DNA of 64,000 nt from Candidula unifasciata (GCA_905116865.2 CAJHNH020004546.1:325001-389000), one strand, 5' to 3'. Shown: positions 11,534 through 22,614, numbered from the stretch's first letter. A program made the numbers and translations. Notes: a model not told the origin generated them from the sequence alone.

Positions 11534-11841
11534 AGCAACTTTTGAAAGTGCGAACTTCCGCTTTGAAATCAAATATGGTTGTCGGTCCAGTAATTCATCT
11601 GCCTTCAACTCTCCCACAAATGATCCTGTCCAAATGCTACACATGTTTGTAAAACTTGATGCGGTATTCAGAAACCTTCATTGTTAAAAGGGCACATAAA
11701 TAACTGACTGAATGATCTATGTGGTTGTCAGCATTTTCCAGGCTGATCAGTCAGGTTCACATTTCCCTGAAAGAGACGATGATCGTCATGACAACCACTG
11801 AAGATAGTACCCATGTGAGTCACACCCTGCCAAGATCGAAG
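11534..11841 (+). promoter_or_regulatory. Upstream block of ZNF-B, with unoccupied hAT site
   Basis: Homologous to the regions before ZNF-A and ZNF-E. The octamer GTGCGAAC at 11548-11555 is the paralogous site without the hAT pair found upstream of A. From TTTTCCAG (ending 11741), the frame into exon 1 stays open, so a longer exon of 188 bp (11742-11929) in a matching phase is possible. Confidence 0.35.
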
Positions 11842-11929
11842 ATGGACAGTCTGCTATCAAGCAGAAGTACAGATATCAAAACAGAACAACCTGAAGTCGA
11901 TGTAGAATACACAGGTCAGGATAATAAAA
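11842..11929 (+). CDS. ZNF-B exon 1 (IKTEQP exon)
   Basis: Twenty-nine codons plus one base from ATGGACAGT: MDSLLSSRSTDIKTEQPEV, then DVEYTGQDNK, ending AAAA|GTGAGT. Phase 1 matches the acceptor at 15037|15038. Unlike A and E, the upstream frame is open, through possible ATGs at 11719 and about 11773-11785, so the true start may be further 5' (an MTTTEDSTHVSH stretch is similar to MTTEDQVLDK in ZNF-D). Confidence 0.65.
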
Positions 11930-11951
11930 GTGAGTCAAATATAACAGGATA

Positions 11952-12192
11952 GAGACCTGAGTACTTTAATTTCATATGAATGAACACGTCTCGTGGGCTT
12001 TGAGATTTCATAGTCGATTCCTGGACAGTACCATGTTATAGGGGGGTTTAGGGTTAGGGCTAGTGTTAAATGAATAGCGACTACAACTAAGCCTAACCCT
12101 AACACCCCTATACCATGGGACATTCTCAGGATTTCCTTACTAAATCTTGAAGCCGGCGAGATTGGTCGTATATAATTAAAATACTGAGACCT
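11952..12192. mobile_element. Foldback element in ZNF-B intron 1
   Basis: About 240 bp whose ends are inverted copies (AGAGACCTGAGTACTTTAAT at the left; the right end read backward gives a close match). The centre (12030-12120) is another inverted repeat with arms containing TTTAGGGTTAGGG and CCTAACCCTAA. The whole can fold into a hairpin. It starts about 20 bp after the exon 1 splice donor. Confidence 0.6.
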
Positions 12193-12249
12193 GTTCAAAC
12201 TGTTTTATCTGTGATATTGATAACTGTTTCCTTGATGTTCATGATGATG

Positions 12250-12500
12250 TATGACCAGCTAGCTGTCATTGGGGTCCTTTGGGAGTGAGTGAGCAGTGCA
12301 GAGACACAAATAGATCATTACGGCCTGAGGGGAATGGAGCTAGGGGTGAGACCTATGATTAACACTTGGGGAAAGGACAAGAGAAATATACAATCAGTTA
12401 CTTGTGCCATCAAAATTGGATCTCTTTGCTTGCTGCTGAAGATGGGGAAAGAGAGCTTATGGAAGTGTTCCAAGTGCTGTGATGTCAGATCTTAATTCAA
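12250..12500 (+). mobile_element. LINE 3' tail (RNase H family) in ZNF-B intron 1
   Basis: Reads LLLKMGKESLWKCSKCCDVRS and a stop near 12495, the C-terminus of the RNase H LINE family. Orthologous in position to 7030-7290 and 46130-46385. Confidence 0.7.
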
Positions 12501-12599
12501 CATTCATTTGTGATACTGTTTATACCTTGTTTTTCCTGTTTAATTCATTTCTGCTTGTGTAATTTTTGGTGCCCAAATACATTTTCTGTTTCTGTTCTT

Positions 12600-12985
12600 T
12601 TTCTGCTTCTACCTCTTCTTCTTCTTCTTGATGTCCTCTTTTACTGCTTCAGGTGTCGAGGGAGATATAAGGTCCTGTTCCATGCTCTTCAGGCTGCTTG
12701 ACCACACCATGGTGCTGTAGAGTTTCTCTGATATATCTTTCCATCTTGTTCTTGGTCTGCCTCTTGCTTTACGTCCCTCTCCTATTTTGGTATATGCCTT
12801 GTATGTTATAGCATCAGAAGGCATTCTCTCCAAGTGGGCAAACCATTTGATTTGCTGTCTTTGTATGCAATTTAGAACTGGTTCTGTGCTGACTTTATCT
12901 CGTATGACCTCATTCCTGATTTAATCTCTTTTGGTCACTCCTACAGCCTTTCTCAGACACCTCATTTCCATGGTTACTAATTTTC
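12600..12985 (-). mobile_element. LINE ORF2 C-terminus with (AAG)n-like tail
   Basis: Minus strand reads MERMPSDAITYKAYTKIGEG, RGRPRTRWKDISEK, then a stop region and a run of AAG, typical of the end of an APE-type LINE. Upstream sequence toward 12985 continues the degraded frame; a similar piece is at about 30010-30075. Confidence 0.7.
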
Positions 12986-13554
12986 TTTTAAGTTAACATT
13001 CACTGTAGTTATTTCACTGTTATCACCCTTTATACTTGCTGCCTGGATAGAAATTTAGTTCTCCTTAAGCAGTTAGATGAGGGCTGTGAAAATGTAGTGG
13101 CTAGATAATTATTTCCCAATGTGGGCATTTTGTCATAGGGTTTGACAGCTTTGTAGGTCACTGGGAAGGGGGGGGGGATACACAGGTTTGGATTTTACAC
13201 AGATTCCTTTGTTTATAGTTGCCTAAACATATTGTATATAGCCACATATGAACATGATTAGTAATATTAATCACTTTTCTACTATTCTAAAGACAGACTT
13301 GAAAAGGAAAAAAAAATGTCTCCCAAAGTCGACGCAGCCTTAAATGGGTACCAGGTAAAGTCCTGCTGGATGATCTATACAATTTAGGTCTAGCCCCTAA
13401 ATGCTCCATACATTTGAAGGCATTCCTTTATTCTACTGTTCTTAAAACAGAATAGTGGTATCCAGATCGCTTTAAATATCCCCAGAGATAGATTACACAA
13501 TGTGACTGTACACCAGACAATAATGTCACATTGCAAAGTACGGGACTTTCACAG

Positions 13555-13745
13555 GGGTCTGTAGTGTAGTGGTTATCACATCAGCCTAAGAGGCTGAAGG
13601 TCCTTGGTTTAGTCCCGATATGAAACCTTAAAAATATATGTATCTCTGTGTGTGTGTGTTATTGTGAATGTTGAGTTTCATGGTTCCTGTGGTGCTTTCC
13701 ACAATAGATGGTCCAAGTATTGAAGTAAATAAGTAGTAACAGGGT
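13555..13745 (+). mobile_element. tRNA-Val-derived SINE (copy 1, ZNF-B intron)
   Basis: The first 73 bp (13555-13627) look like a tRNA: GGGTCTGTAGTGTAGTGG (A box), anticodon arm TCAGC-CTAAGAG-GCTGA, and GGTTTAGTCCC (B box). The overall pattern matches tRNA-Val, but the anticodon here reads AAG. A non-tRNA body follows (GTGCTTTCCACAATAGATGG). Not a functional tRNA, since the acceptor stem does not pair well. Confidence 0.7.
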
Positions 13746-13849
13746 GACCACAGGTAATTATAATGCCTAAAGTAGGAGCCATAACAGAGTATTGGTTAGA
13801 CTAGTTTATCCAACTGGGGGGGGGGGGATGGGAGAATGGCGTTGTCTGC

Positions 13850-14115
13850 CTTAAATGGGTACCAAATAAAATCCTGCTGATAGGTCTAGCCCTATATGAA
13901 TCAATCCTTCTAAATACATGGTGTGCAGCTCTAAACAAGGGTGTGACTACACGTGAAACAAACAGAACAGCAAGACTGATTGAGAAAAGGATGGACAGAA
14001 AGGCGACTTCAGGAAATCCCCTCTCTGGCACAACATTCATTCCCTGTCCTCACTGTCCAAGAACTTTTCGGGCCTGCATGTGCCTCATCAGTCATCTTCG
14101 TACTCATACTTGATA
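13850..14115 (+). mobile_element. LINE ORF2 C-terminus with Cys-His finger
   Basis: The plus frame ends FIPCPHCPRTFRACMCLISH, then LRTHT and a stop near 14112. This CPHC...H...H finger is the known end of some LINE ORF2 proteins, here 5' truncated. It is not one of the host ZNF genes. Confidence 0.65.
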
Positions 14116-14165
14116 AAAAAAAGTGGTGATCATCATCTTGATGGACAACACTCACACACACACAC

Positions 14166-14345
14166 ACACATCAGCCTAAGATGCTGAAGGTCCTTGATTC
14201 AACCCCCAGTGAAACATAAAAGAAAAAATATATTTCTTATTGTTAATTTTCAGTTTTAATGTTCTTGGGGCACTTTACGCAGTGGATGGTCCAAGTATTA
14301 AAATAAATAAATGGTAACAGTGGCCACAATTAATTATAATGACTA
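14166..14345 (+). mobile_element. tRNA-Val-derived SINE (copy 2, 5' truncated)
   Basis: Begins in the anticodon arm (CATCAGCCTAAGATGCTGAAGG) and continues through the same body as 13555-13745, followed by the shared block GGCCACAATTAATTATAATG. The A box has been lost to a (CA)n tract. Confidence 0.65.
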
Positions 14346-14690
14346 AGGTGGGAGCCATAATAGCATATTGGTTAGACCAGTTTATCTAACTTTAGGGGGG
14401 AGGGGGGTAGCATCTATGACTGAATGGTCCAAGGGTGGCTTGGGGTCCTAATGGAGCAGTGATGTACAATACAAGACTCTTAATGTCTGTTAGCCTCTCT
14501 TGCTTAAGCCTACCTCACTTTTATGTGGTGGACCCAGCAATTCAGTTGAAGTTTGCAGTCTCAACTTCCAGTGGGAAACTGGATGGGACAACTGACAAGG
14601 TGAAGGGATGAGCCTACTCTCCTTCTCAAGAGATTCTGAAGTCTGAAATACTTGGTCTAAAAGGCAGATCAAAAACCACAGAACCCACCA
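14346..14690. other. Intron sequence, shared block then nothing recognised
   Basis: 14330-14405 repeats a block also at 13747-13820, 7650-7730 and 47900-47985. The rest to 14690 shows no feature I can name. Confidence 0.5.
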
Positions 14691-14692
14691 TC

Positions 14693-14800
<108 letters not shown>

Positions 14801-15037
14801 CTCTGACAGTCTAATTTAACGTTGGTGTTCGCCCTGTAGAGTTCCTCCAGGCAGGGGCAGTGCGGGGCTGTGAGCCTCGACAGAGACCTTCTAGACTGTC
14901 ATGTAGAGTCAGGAGACGGCAGAGGATAGTTACTGACCTAACCAGTTAGACTGAAAAGATCCCATGGCTATGTATATAATGTAACAAGTAAAGACTTCAT
15001 TGTAGTGGTTAACCCATGTTTACTGTTTGTGTTTCAG

Positions 15038-15894
15038 AAACATTTACCGGCTGCCAGAATGTCCCTTCCCTCCCAGTACAAGGACATTCACAAGTGGAGA
15101 AGATGGTGCATGGCAACATGGCATTTAAGTTTCTGAAACAAGAACTTTCAGATGTGAAATGTGAAGACAAAAACCAGATGTTGAGTACAATGGGAGATAA
15201 GACTGGTTGTGGAAGAGATCATGGGATGACGGGACTAAATAACATTGCATCAGGGGTGACCGAGAATGGTATTTTAACATTGCTGGAGCACAAGAATTGG
15301 GGTCAAATTTCAGGGGAAAAATCTTCTGGGAGTGCAATTAGCATGGAATTATCTTTGACTAATGTAAATCGTCTGTTGAAAACTAGCTTAGAAGTAACAG
15401 CAGACGACAAACCAAACATGTCACATGTTTGTGATTCAGCTGTCATGGAAGACAGCAGTTTAAACAAGAGAACACACACAGGAGAGAAACCTTTCAAGTG
15501 TAATGATTGTGGTGCATCATTTTCTCATGCTTCCAATTTGAATTCACACAAGAGAACACACACAGGAGATAAACCTTTCAGTTGTGAAGATTGTGGTGCA
15601 TCATTTTCTCAAGGTTACAATCTGAAGAGACACAAGAGATCACATACGGGAGAGAAACCTTTTAAGTGTGATGATTGTGATGCATCATTTTCTCAAGGTG
15701 CCAGTTTGAAGTCACACAAGAGATCACATGCGGGAGAGAAACCTTTCAAGTGTGATGATTGTGGTGCATCATTTTCTCAAGCTGCCCATCTAAAGAGACA
15801 CAAGAGATTACACACAGGAGAGAAACCTTTTAAGTGTGAAGATTGTGGTGCATCATTTTCTCAAGGTGCCTGTCTGGAGGGACACATGAGATAA
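15038..15894 (+). CDS. ZNF-B exon 2: conserved region plus five fingers, ends at in-array stop
   Basis: Starts after GTTTGTGTTTCAG (15037), joining exon 1 in phase; predicted protein 314 residues. The N-terminal region is like A and E (TFTGCQNVPSLP, LKQELSDVKCEDKNQ, LEVTADDKPNMSHVCDSA). Four complete C2H2 fingers follow, with a fifth ending GACLEGHMR-stop. The stop TAA (15892-15894) is a one-base change from the TCA used at this place in neighbouring repeats. The same frame then continues as fingers to 16173, so the gene was longer until recently. It may be a truncated protein or a young pseudogene. Confidence 0.75.
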
Positions 15895-16172
15895 CATACT
15901 GGAGAGAAACCTTACAAGTGTGATGATTGTGGTGTATCATTTTCTCAAGGTGCCTGTCTAAAGGGACACATGAGATCACATACTGGAGAGAAACCTTACA
16001 AGTGTGAAGATTGTGGTGCATCATTTTCTCAAGGTGCCTGTCTAAAGGGACACATGAGATCACATACTGGAGAACCTTACAAGTGTGATGATTGTGGTGC
16101 ATCATTTTCTCAAGGTGCCTGTCTAAAGGGACACATGAGATCACATACAGGAGAGAAACCTTTTAAGTGTTG
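15895..16172 (+). pseudogene. ZNF-B fingers after the stop, still in frame
   Basis: Three further finger units in the same frame as exon 2. They use [14 protein letters not shown] and one linker lacking Lys (HTGEPYKC). An inserted T at about 16171 shifts the frame and ends the open run. Confidence 0.8.
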
Positions 16173-16792
16173 ATTATTGTAATGTATCATTTTCTCGGGG
16201 TGAAGTCACACAAGCGAACACATACAGGAGAGAAACCTTTTAAGTGTGATGATTTTGGTGCATCATTTTCTTTAGCTTCTAGCCTGAAGGACACAAGATT
16301 ACATACTGTAGAGAAACTTTACATGTGTGATGATTGAGGTGCATCATTTTCTTAAGCTGCCCATCTAAAGAGACACAAGAGATTACACACAGGAGAGAAA
16401 TCTTTCAAGTGTGAAGATTGTGATGAATCATTTTCTCAAGGTGCCTGTCTGGAGGGACACATGAGATCACATACTAGAGAGAAACCTTACAAGTGTGATG
16501 ATTGTGGTGCATCAATTTCTCCCAGGTCAGTCTGAAGTCACACAAGAGAACACATACAGGAGAGAAACCTTTTAAGTGTAATGATTGTGATGCATCATTT
16601 TCTCAAGGGGACAATCTGAAGAGACACATGAGATCATATACTGTGGAGAAACCTTACAGGTGTAATGATTGTGAAGCATCATTTTCTTTAGCTTCCAGCC
16701 TGAAGGACACGAAATCACATACTGTAGAGAAACCTTACATATGTGATCATTGTGGTGTCAATCATTTTCTCAAGCTGCCCATTCAAAGTCAC
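16173..16792 (+). pseudogene. ZNF-B decayed fingers
   Basis: About six broken finger units with frameshifts and stops, still recognisable as GEKPFKC, GASFS and LKSHKRTH pieces (for instance 16502-16700). Bounded on the right by the solo LTR. Confidence 0.8.
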
Positions 16793-17427
16793 TGCAATAT
16801 GTTGTGTTCACTACTGGATGATCTTACTCACATTCTAAGATGACAAGAACGTTAAGAGTCGACACCTTCTTCATGATACAAGACTGTTTATTGACATCTA
16901 AACACTTATGTAGATTGTCCTGTCCATGTCTTAATCAACAGCTTTCACACAACACATTGTTCAGACGCCAACATGCTGACTCTTCACCAACCAGAGTTCT
17001 GTGTCTTCATCTTGACATCTCCGCATAGATGGATCTGGTCATTACATCGAGTTTCACACTGACTTGGTTGGACTTTACTTCGGTGGATGTTGTTGTCTGG
17101 TCGTCATCCTGCAGCAATCAGTTCACGTCCTCATTCACACTCGATCACTCCCACGTCCCCTCGTTCTGACAGTCAACACATACTGTCAGATCAGACTGGG
17201 GTTTGAACTTATACCCAGTGTTCGTTCCACGTGGAAACAGGTGGTCGTTCTTGGGTTCCAAGTGGGGACCTGTGGTTGTTCTCCTTGGGTTCCACATGAT
17301 AACACTTCGTCGTCTCCTACCTTGAAAACCTCGATTAATCCGAGTATCTGGTTTTTCTCGGTTTTATAATGAACCTGGGGCTTTCTCACCAACCTTCCCA
17401 ATTAGGGTGAAAATATCCCCCATTACA
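16793..17427. mobile_element. Solo LTR of an LTR retrotransposon
   Basis: A 635-bp insert beginning TGCAAT and ending ATTACA (near-perfect short inverted TG...CA ends), flanked by a 5-bp duplication GTCAC at 16788-16792 and 17428-17432. Removing the insert and one GTCAC restores a normal finger sequence (AAGTCACA-AGAGAACACATACAGGA pattern). Composition differs from the finger DNA, and there is no gag or pol. A TTTATAAT at about 17363 could be a TATA-like element. Family not assigned. Confidence 0.75.
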
Positions 17428-17432
17428 GTCAC

Positions 17433-17700
17433 ATAAGAGAACACATACAGGAGCAGGGCCGTCTAATGAATAGGTCACTGATATATTTATTGTGATCTAT
17501 CATTTTCTTAAGGTGAAAAGACACATGAAATCACATACAGGAGAGAAACCTTACAAATGTGGTTTTTATGGTGAATCATTTTCTGAATCGAGCAATCTGA
17601 AGATAGACCAGAGAACTCACAGAGGAGAAAAACCTTACAACTGTGATGAATACAGTACATCATTTTCTTCTGCCAGTCTGAAATCACACTAGAGAACACA
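17433..17700 (+). pseudogene. ZNF-B decayed fingers after the LTR
   Basis: Continues the array interrupted by the LTR, including CAGGAGCAGGGCCGTCTAA at 17450-17470 (a MITE-like junction also seen at 49146-49163 in ZNF-E). Two finger-like units follow at 17515-17690 ([12 protein letters not shown]). Confidence 0.7.
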
Positions 17701-17840
17701 GGAGAGAAACCTCTATAAGTGTAATGTGCACCATTTTCTCAATCAGCTGTTTGAAATTACCCTTGAAAATATATATACAAGAGAGAAATCTTACACATGG
17801 GATGACTGCAGTTCATGATCTGACATACTGAGAAGAGAAC

Positions 17841-18170
17841 ACATACAGAATACCTCACTAAGATAATGATTGTTGTGCATCATTTTCTGAATGTAACAAT
17901 GTAAAGAAACACAAGAGAACACATACAGAATACCTCACTAGGGTAATGATTATTGTGCATCATTTTCTGAATGTAACAATGTAAAGAAACACAAGAGAAC
18001 ACATACAGAATACCTCACTAGGGTAATGATTATTGTGCATCATTTTCTGAATGTAACAATGTAAAGAAACACAAGAGAACACATACAGAATACCTCACTA
18101 AGGTGATGATTGTTGTGCATCATTTTCTGAATGTAATAATGTAAAGAAACAAGAGAACACATACAGGAGA
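17841..18170 (+). repeat. 80-bp tandem array of a decayed finger
   Basis: Four consecutive copies at exact 80-bp spacing (CACATACAGAATACCTCACTA at about 17841, 17921, 18001 and 18081). They descend from the 84-bp finger unit but lost 4 bp, so they are not in a constant frame. The copies are nearly identical to each other. Confidence 0.85.
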
Positions 18171-18179
18171 GAAACCAAG

Positions 18180-18600
18180 AGTGGAGTGAGAAGTTTCGTT
18201 ATGATGTGTCTTCTGTAACAGACTTGATGCATGAGTGTGTGTGTGACAGAGAGAGAGAGAAAGATTACAATACACATCTTCCACCCTGTGCAGCTGTAAC
18301 CAGTACCAAAGCTGTTGAGCAGATGTAATGACCACTAACTACTTAAAGATTTGTGTCATCAAAAACCTATAAATGATGGGGAAATGGCTCTCTCCGGCTG
18401 ACCGGTTTAAGGGGAGAGTCTGCCTCATCCCTTCCTTGCCAAAGTCTATTGTGTGTAACTATATATATGTTTAATTTAGCAAGCTTTTTCCTATAATTTT
18501 TGTGGGGGGTGGCAGGAAACACACCCGAAAAAGGGGACTGTCAGAGTGAAGTGACGTATCATTAGCCCGGTTTTGTGATGTCAGCAGCATGGTCCGTCAG
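18180..18600. other. ZNF-B 3' flank, little recognised
   Basis: 18185-18320 resembles 49550-49690 downstream of ZNF-E (GTCTTCTGTAACAGACTT and a GA-rich run), probably ancestral 3' UTR. The remainder shows no feature I can name. Confidence 0.45.
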
Positions 18601-18609
18601 ATGAAGACG

Positions 18610-19220
18610 GTCTTGTTCTATTCTTCACTGTCACATGCAGCTCTCCCAATCTTTTTAACTTCACTTGCTAGCTCCTTTCTCTATGTATTTTTTTTTTATC
18701 TTCCTTTATCTCTATGCCCCTGTGGGTTCCAGTGCAAGAATATTCTAGTTACATTGTTCTAAGGTTTTCTCAGCGTGTGTCGTATCCAAAGCCAGCATCT
18801 TTTCTACAGGCACCAGTTAATAAATGTTTGTAGTTTAATAATAGTTGCATTAATTGCTTTCCATGTATACAACAGTACTGTTTTGACATTAGAATTTTTA
18901 AAAACTTAAGTTTACAGTTAGTTGTAATTTTTTTTGTTTTTAACCTTCACAAATTCCCTAGTGCTATAAAAGCTGCTCTTGCCTTTTGTATTTGTATTTT
19001 AATATCTCATACAGTTCCTCCATCTTTATCTACATTACTGACCAAATAGGTGTCTGACTTGGAGTGGGATACCATTAAGAGAAACCATATTACTATTTGC
19101 CTGATTTATTCTCATTATCTTTGTCTCTCCCTTATGGATTTTCAGACCTAGCTGTTATGATCTCGCATCAAGTATATTTAATTTATCTTGCATCTGATTG
19201 CATGGGACAGAAGAGAACTA
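18610..19220 (-). mobile_element. Decayed LINE RT tail
   Basis: Matches 20990-21720 on the minus strand (compare CCCTGTGGGTTCCAG near 18719 with CCCTGTGGGTTCTAG near 21071). It is the C-terminal part of the LINE that reads RIERIKWYDRI, here much degraded. Confidence 0.55.
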
Positions 19221-19242
19221 TTGTCAGCGAAGTCCAGTTCAG

Positions 19243-19505
19243 TAATGTTCTATTATAGATGCAGTGGGGCATTCAGTGTGGCAATAATTAGACAGATGGG
19301 TCTGTTTCATTTTCATCTTATTTGCAAAGCATGCTTTTGCAAGGCTCTCTCCCTCTCATCTTGATATTCTGATGCGTGTGGTCTTTGACAGCAAAGTGAA
19401 CTGTTTTGGTTTTTTTGGTCATTTAGCGAGATGATCACTCAACTTGAACTGAATTTGCCACGATGGATTCTCAAATGGTAGATATTTGGATCATGAAGTT
19501 TTGAA
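19243..19505. repeat. Conserved 3' flank block, copy at ZNF-B
   Basis: About 260 bp shared with 51516-51770 and 55395-55690. Landmarks are GGGCATTCAGTGTGGCA, GTGGTCTTTGA and TCACTCAACTTGAACTGAAT. It lies downstream of the ZNF arrays of B, E and F, so it is part of the duplicated unit, possibly 3' UTR. Confidence 0.65.
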
Positions 19506-19994
19506 ATCGAATGCATGTGTATTTGAAATAATTTTATATTTTTTTCTTTCAGTTTAACTATAAATAAAATAATAAAATATTTTAAAAACTTATTTATGTT
19601 TTTATATGTACAGTTAAAATCTAATTAATATGATAACGTAGGCATTTTAATTATGGGATTAAGAACACATTCTGAACAAAATGTATCTCCATACTGTCTG
19701 TTTCTCTTGTTGAGGAATATTTTGTCCTCCTCATTTTAATCACATTTGTTGGTGGGGGGGGGGGGGGGGCATTAAAGTCTTGCCATATACTCCGCGACCT
19801 GAGAATGGTTAGAGACCTCTTAGTAGAGATGAGATGCTTAACGTACAGGAGAGACACATCTCATAAAAAGGTTTTACTCATATGATTAAAAACATTTAGT
19901 TCTGAGAATTTGGTATGTTTTACTCAAATAATCATGGATTGGGGAGGGGGGGGGGGGGGTGATAAAAGGGACTGGACGGCGAATCATAAATTCA

Positions 19995-20608
19995 GCAACT
20001 GATTCATGACCATTCCCATCCAAGTGAAATTATCTATACATTTGGCTCTGAGTTTAGAGGCAGAAGAAATGTGTGGGGGTACATAGCAAAAGTTAGTGGA
20101 CAACCCTTAGCGCAACAAAACCTGGCATATCATACCACAACATCTAGCTTGAGAATGCAGGTAGAGGTGGTCACTGCGACTTTTCGTTGGCTTGAGAATC
20201 AGCTGCACATACATGATGTGACTAACTCACATGATGTGACTGTAATTGACTCACAAAGTATGCTGAGAAAGGTATGCTCCACTGAAAATGACATGTATCT
20301 CTTCAGATGTCTCGAGAAGTTAGCATGCTTTGGATATTTTCTCCAGGGTTTGCAGGTGTGTTGGGAAATGAACATACAGACAGACTTGCTGGTTCTGCAC
20401 CTCTGATTCATGACAAGCTAGATGGTGTCTAAGCCCTTTAAGAATGAGTGAACAGTATATAGGCACAATTAGATTATCACAATCTGAAGAGAACCGGTGC
20501 AACAGGGAGTGACCAGGGGAATCTGGTTGGCATCCTACACTCATAGGAAAGGAAAGATGGACATACAGTCAGACCGCTACTGGAACCATTAGAGATGGAA
20601 CTCTTCGC
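19995..20608 (+). mobile_element. LINE fragment, RNase H domain
   Basis: Reads IIYTFGSEFRGRRNVWGYIAKVSGQ...YHTTTSSLRMQVEVVTATFRWLEN, then TVIDSQSMLRKV: a ribonuclease H-like domain of a LINE, with the first catalytic Asp position reading F (TFGS instead of TDGS). Its 3' end is cut at 20608 by a SINE. Confidence 0.75.
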
Positions 20609-20880
20609 TGAAAGTAAAGGACCCTTTTCCATAGATTTAGGCATATTGGGCTAGACCTGTATTTTATAGACCAGTCGGCATTTATGGCTGATGCGGTCAA
20701 CATCACGCTGACCGCCTTTACCACCAAGGAATTTACCCGGTGCCAATCTAAGACTGGAACTACCCGGGAAACTAGGCCATTTCTGAAAAATGGTTATATC
20801 AGGACCTGACTCCATGACCTTCAGATCCACAGGGGAGTATCTAGTCACTACACCATGGTGGTTCCCATAGACCAGCGGTT
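20609..20880 (-). mobile_element. tRNA-derived SINE (family with TAGACCNATCGGC body)
   Basis: On the minus strand a tRNA-like head (GGTGTAGTGACTAG A-box region near 20845) is followed by the body shared with 22830-23112, 47375-47490, 56680-56850 and 62230-62505. Confidence 0.65.
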
Positions 20881-20989
20881 CTCAACCTGTGGGTCGAATG
20901 ACCATCTTTTTCTTCTTTTGCCTTACAAATCCCCAACGGGGCATTTGCCCTCAACCAACTCACACCAAGTCGTTCTATCATTTGCTATC

Positions 20990-21760
20990 GCATTCAACTC
21001 TCCCCATCTTTTTAACTTCACCCCTCTAGCTCCCTTCTGCATGTGTTTTTTGGTTTTCCTTTATTCCTATGCCCCTGTGGGTTCTAGGGCAAAGACATTC
21101 TAGTTATATTGTTTTCAGGTTTTCTCAGGTGTGCCCTATCCAATGGCAGCATCTTTTCTTCACCTCTTGGTCTACTGGAACTTGTCTAGTTCTCTCCCAA
21201 AGCTCTACATTAGTGATTCTATCATACCATTTAATTCTCTCTATCCTGTCCCAGTTAACAAATGTCACCATCCTCTCCCAGCAAAGACTGTGGATCTGGC
21301 CCAAGGGAGCCACATTGCAAGAGAAGCTATGGGGGACCGGTGGCGACCTTAAATGCACAGTCCTATTTGTGACCCAGACGGGACTCATTGTGTTTAACAT
21401 GACTGATGTCGAACGCAGAGGAAGAAGAATGAATGTCTGTAGTTCATTAGTAACTGCCCTAGTTGTTCTCTATGTTTCCGCTCCATACAACAGTACTGAT
21501 TTGACATTATAATTAAAAATTTCAAGTTTAGTATTTCTTCAATTTCTTTTGACCTCCACAAATTCCCTAGTGCTATGAAAGCTCCTGCAGCCTTTTGTAT
21601 TCAAATTTTTATATTTCTATCAGTTTCCCCCCATCTTTATCTACATTACTGCCCAAATATGTGTACGACTCCATGTCGAGTTCTTCATGAGGGAAAGATC
21701 ATCAGAAACCACATATTTACCGAAATTATGAAGTAGTAAAAAAAATAATTGTATGGTTGC
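20990..21760 (-). mobile_element. LINE ORF2 C-terminal fragment
   Basis: Minus strand reads VNWDRIERIKWYDRITNVELWERTRQVPVDQEVKKR near 21160-21260 and further RT tail to about 21720. A related plus-strand copy is at 25930-26330. Several stops; inactive. Confidence 0.65.
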
Positions 21761-22098
21761 TGGTAACCACAACATGGGGAGACTGTAAGAAGAAACTCCA
21801 CAGGGGAGCATGTACAGCAGGAGTCTACCAATCATCAGTAGAAGTAATCTCTCGTCGACAAAAGTTTCGGCCCACGAGCTCCTAGACATTTTCAGAGAGT
21901 GGGCCCATCTGAGTTCATAAGGCTCAGGGTTGGTTTATCCTGCTGCACGTATTACCGGATGTTATCGGACAGGGTCGCAGGGTATATTAAAGGGTCGCGG
22001 CATTATGAAGTTTGAAAACCACTGTCATAGACTGTGTAGGCATCTGTAAATACATCACATTATTATATGAAACTGCTTGTCAACTAAAAAAAAAATTT

Positions 22099-22614
22099 GG
22101 CTTTCTTCCTAAATGCGCCCCCATATTATGGCAGCCAAACAAATACCCTAACAGGGCCTCAGTCGTGTGTAAAATGTGGACTTCCTCCGATAAACACATC
22201 GTGGCAAAACTAGGATTACAGTCCATTGACAATTTCGAGAAACGCAACAATACACATGATAATGGGGGGGGGGGGGGGTTTATATTAGATAGCTGGGACT
22301 CACGAGCAGCAACTAAAACATCTCCTGCAACTTCCTCCAATTTATTTGCTCCCAGCCAACTAGTTTAACCTCCCATCCGTGCCGCGCATAGCAGCGCGAG
22401 GCATACTGTCGGCGGTGCGGCATAGTCACAGAAAGAGGTCTGCAATTAACATATCACTGAAACCCTGTTAGAGTATTTGTTTGCCCTCAATAATAATCCT
22501 AGTTTTGCCGCAATTTGTTCCTCGGCAGACACTCCGCATTTTACACACGACTGAGGCCCTGTTAGGATATTTGTTCGACCGCCATAATATGGAGACGAAG
22601 TTCGGAGGAGAGCC
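22099..22614. mobile_element. Foldback MITE, copy 1
   Basis: Ends are inverted copies (GGCTTTCTTCC... at the left; the right end read backward gives GGCTCTCCTCCG...), with matching CCATATTATGGC and CCCTAACAGGGCCTCAGTC arms. It shares the centre AGCTGGGACTCACGAGCAGC with copies at 28347, 38828 and 45136. Contains a 15-bp G run. Confidence 0.7.

Noticed and set aside
13555..13627. A functional tRNA gene
   Set aside because: The boxes and arms resemble tRNA-Val, but the acceptor stem does not pair, the anticodon differs between copies, and a SINE body follows.
13850..14115. A seventh ZNF gene because of the CPHC...H...H finger
   Set aside because: The finger is the C-terminal motif of a LINE ORF2; no TGEKP linkers or array are present.
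17064..17369. Protein-coding exon within the ZNF-B array
   Set aside because: The open frame lies wholly inside the solo LTR and has no recognisable domain.
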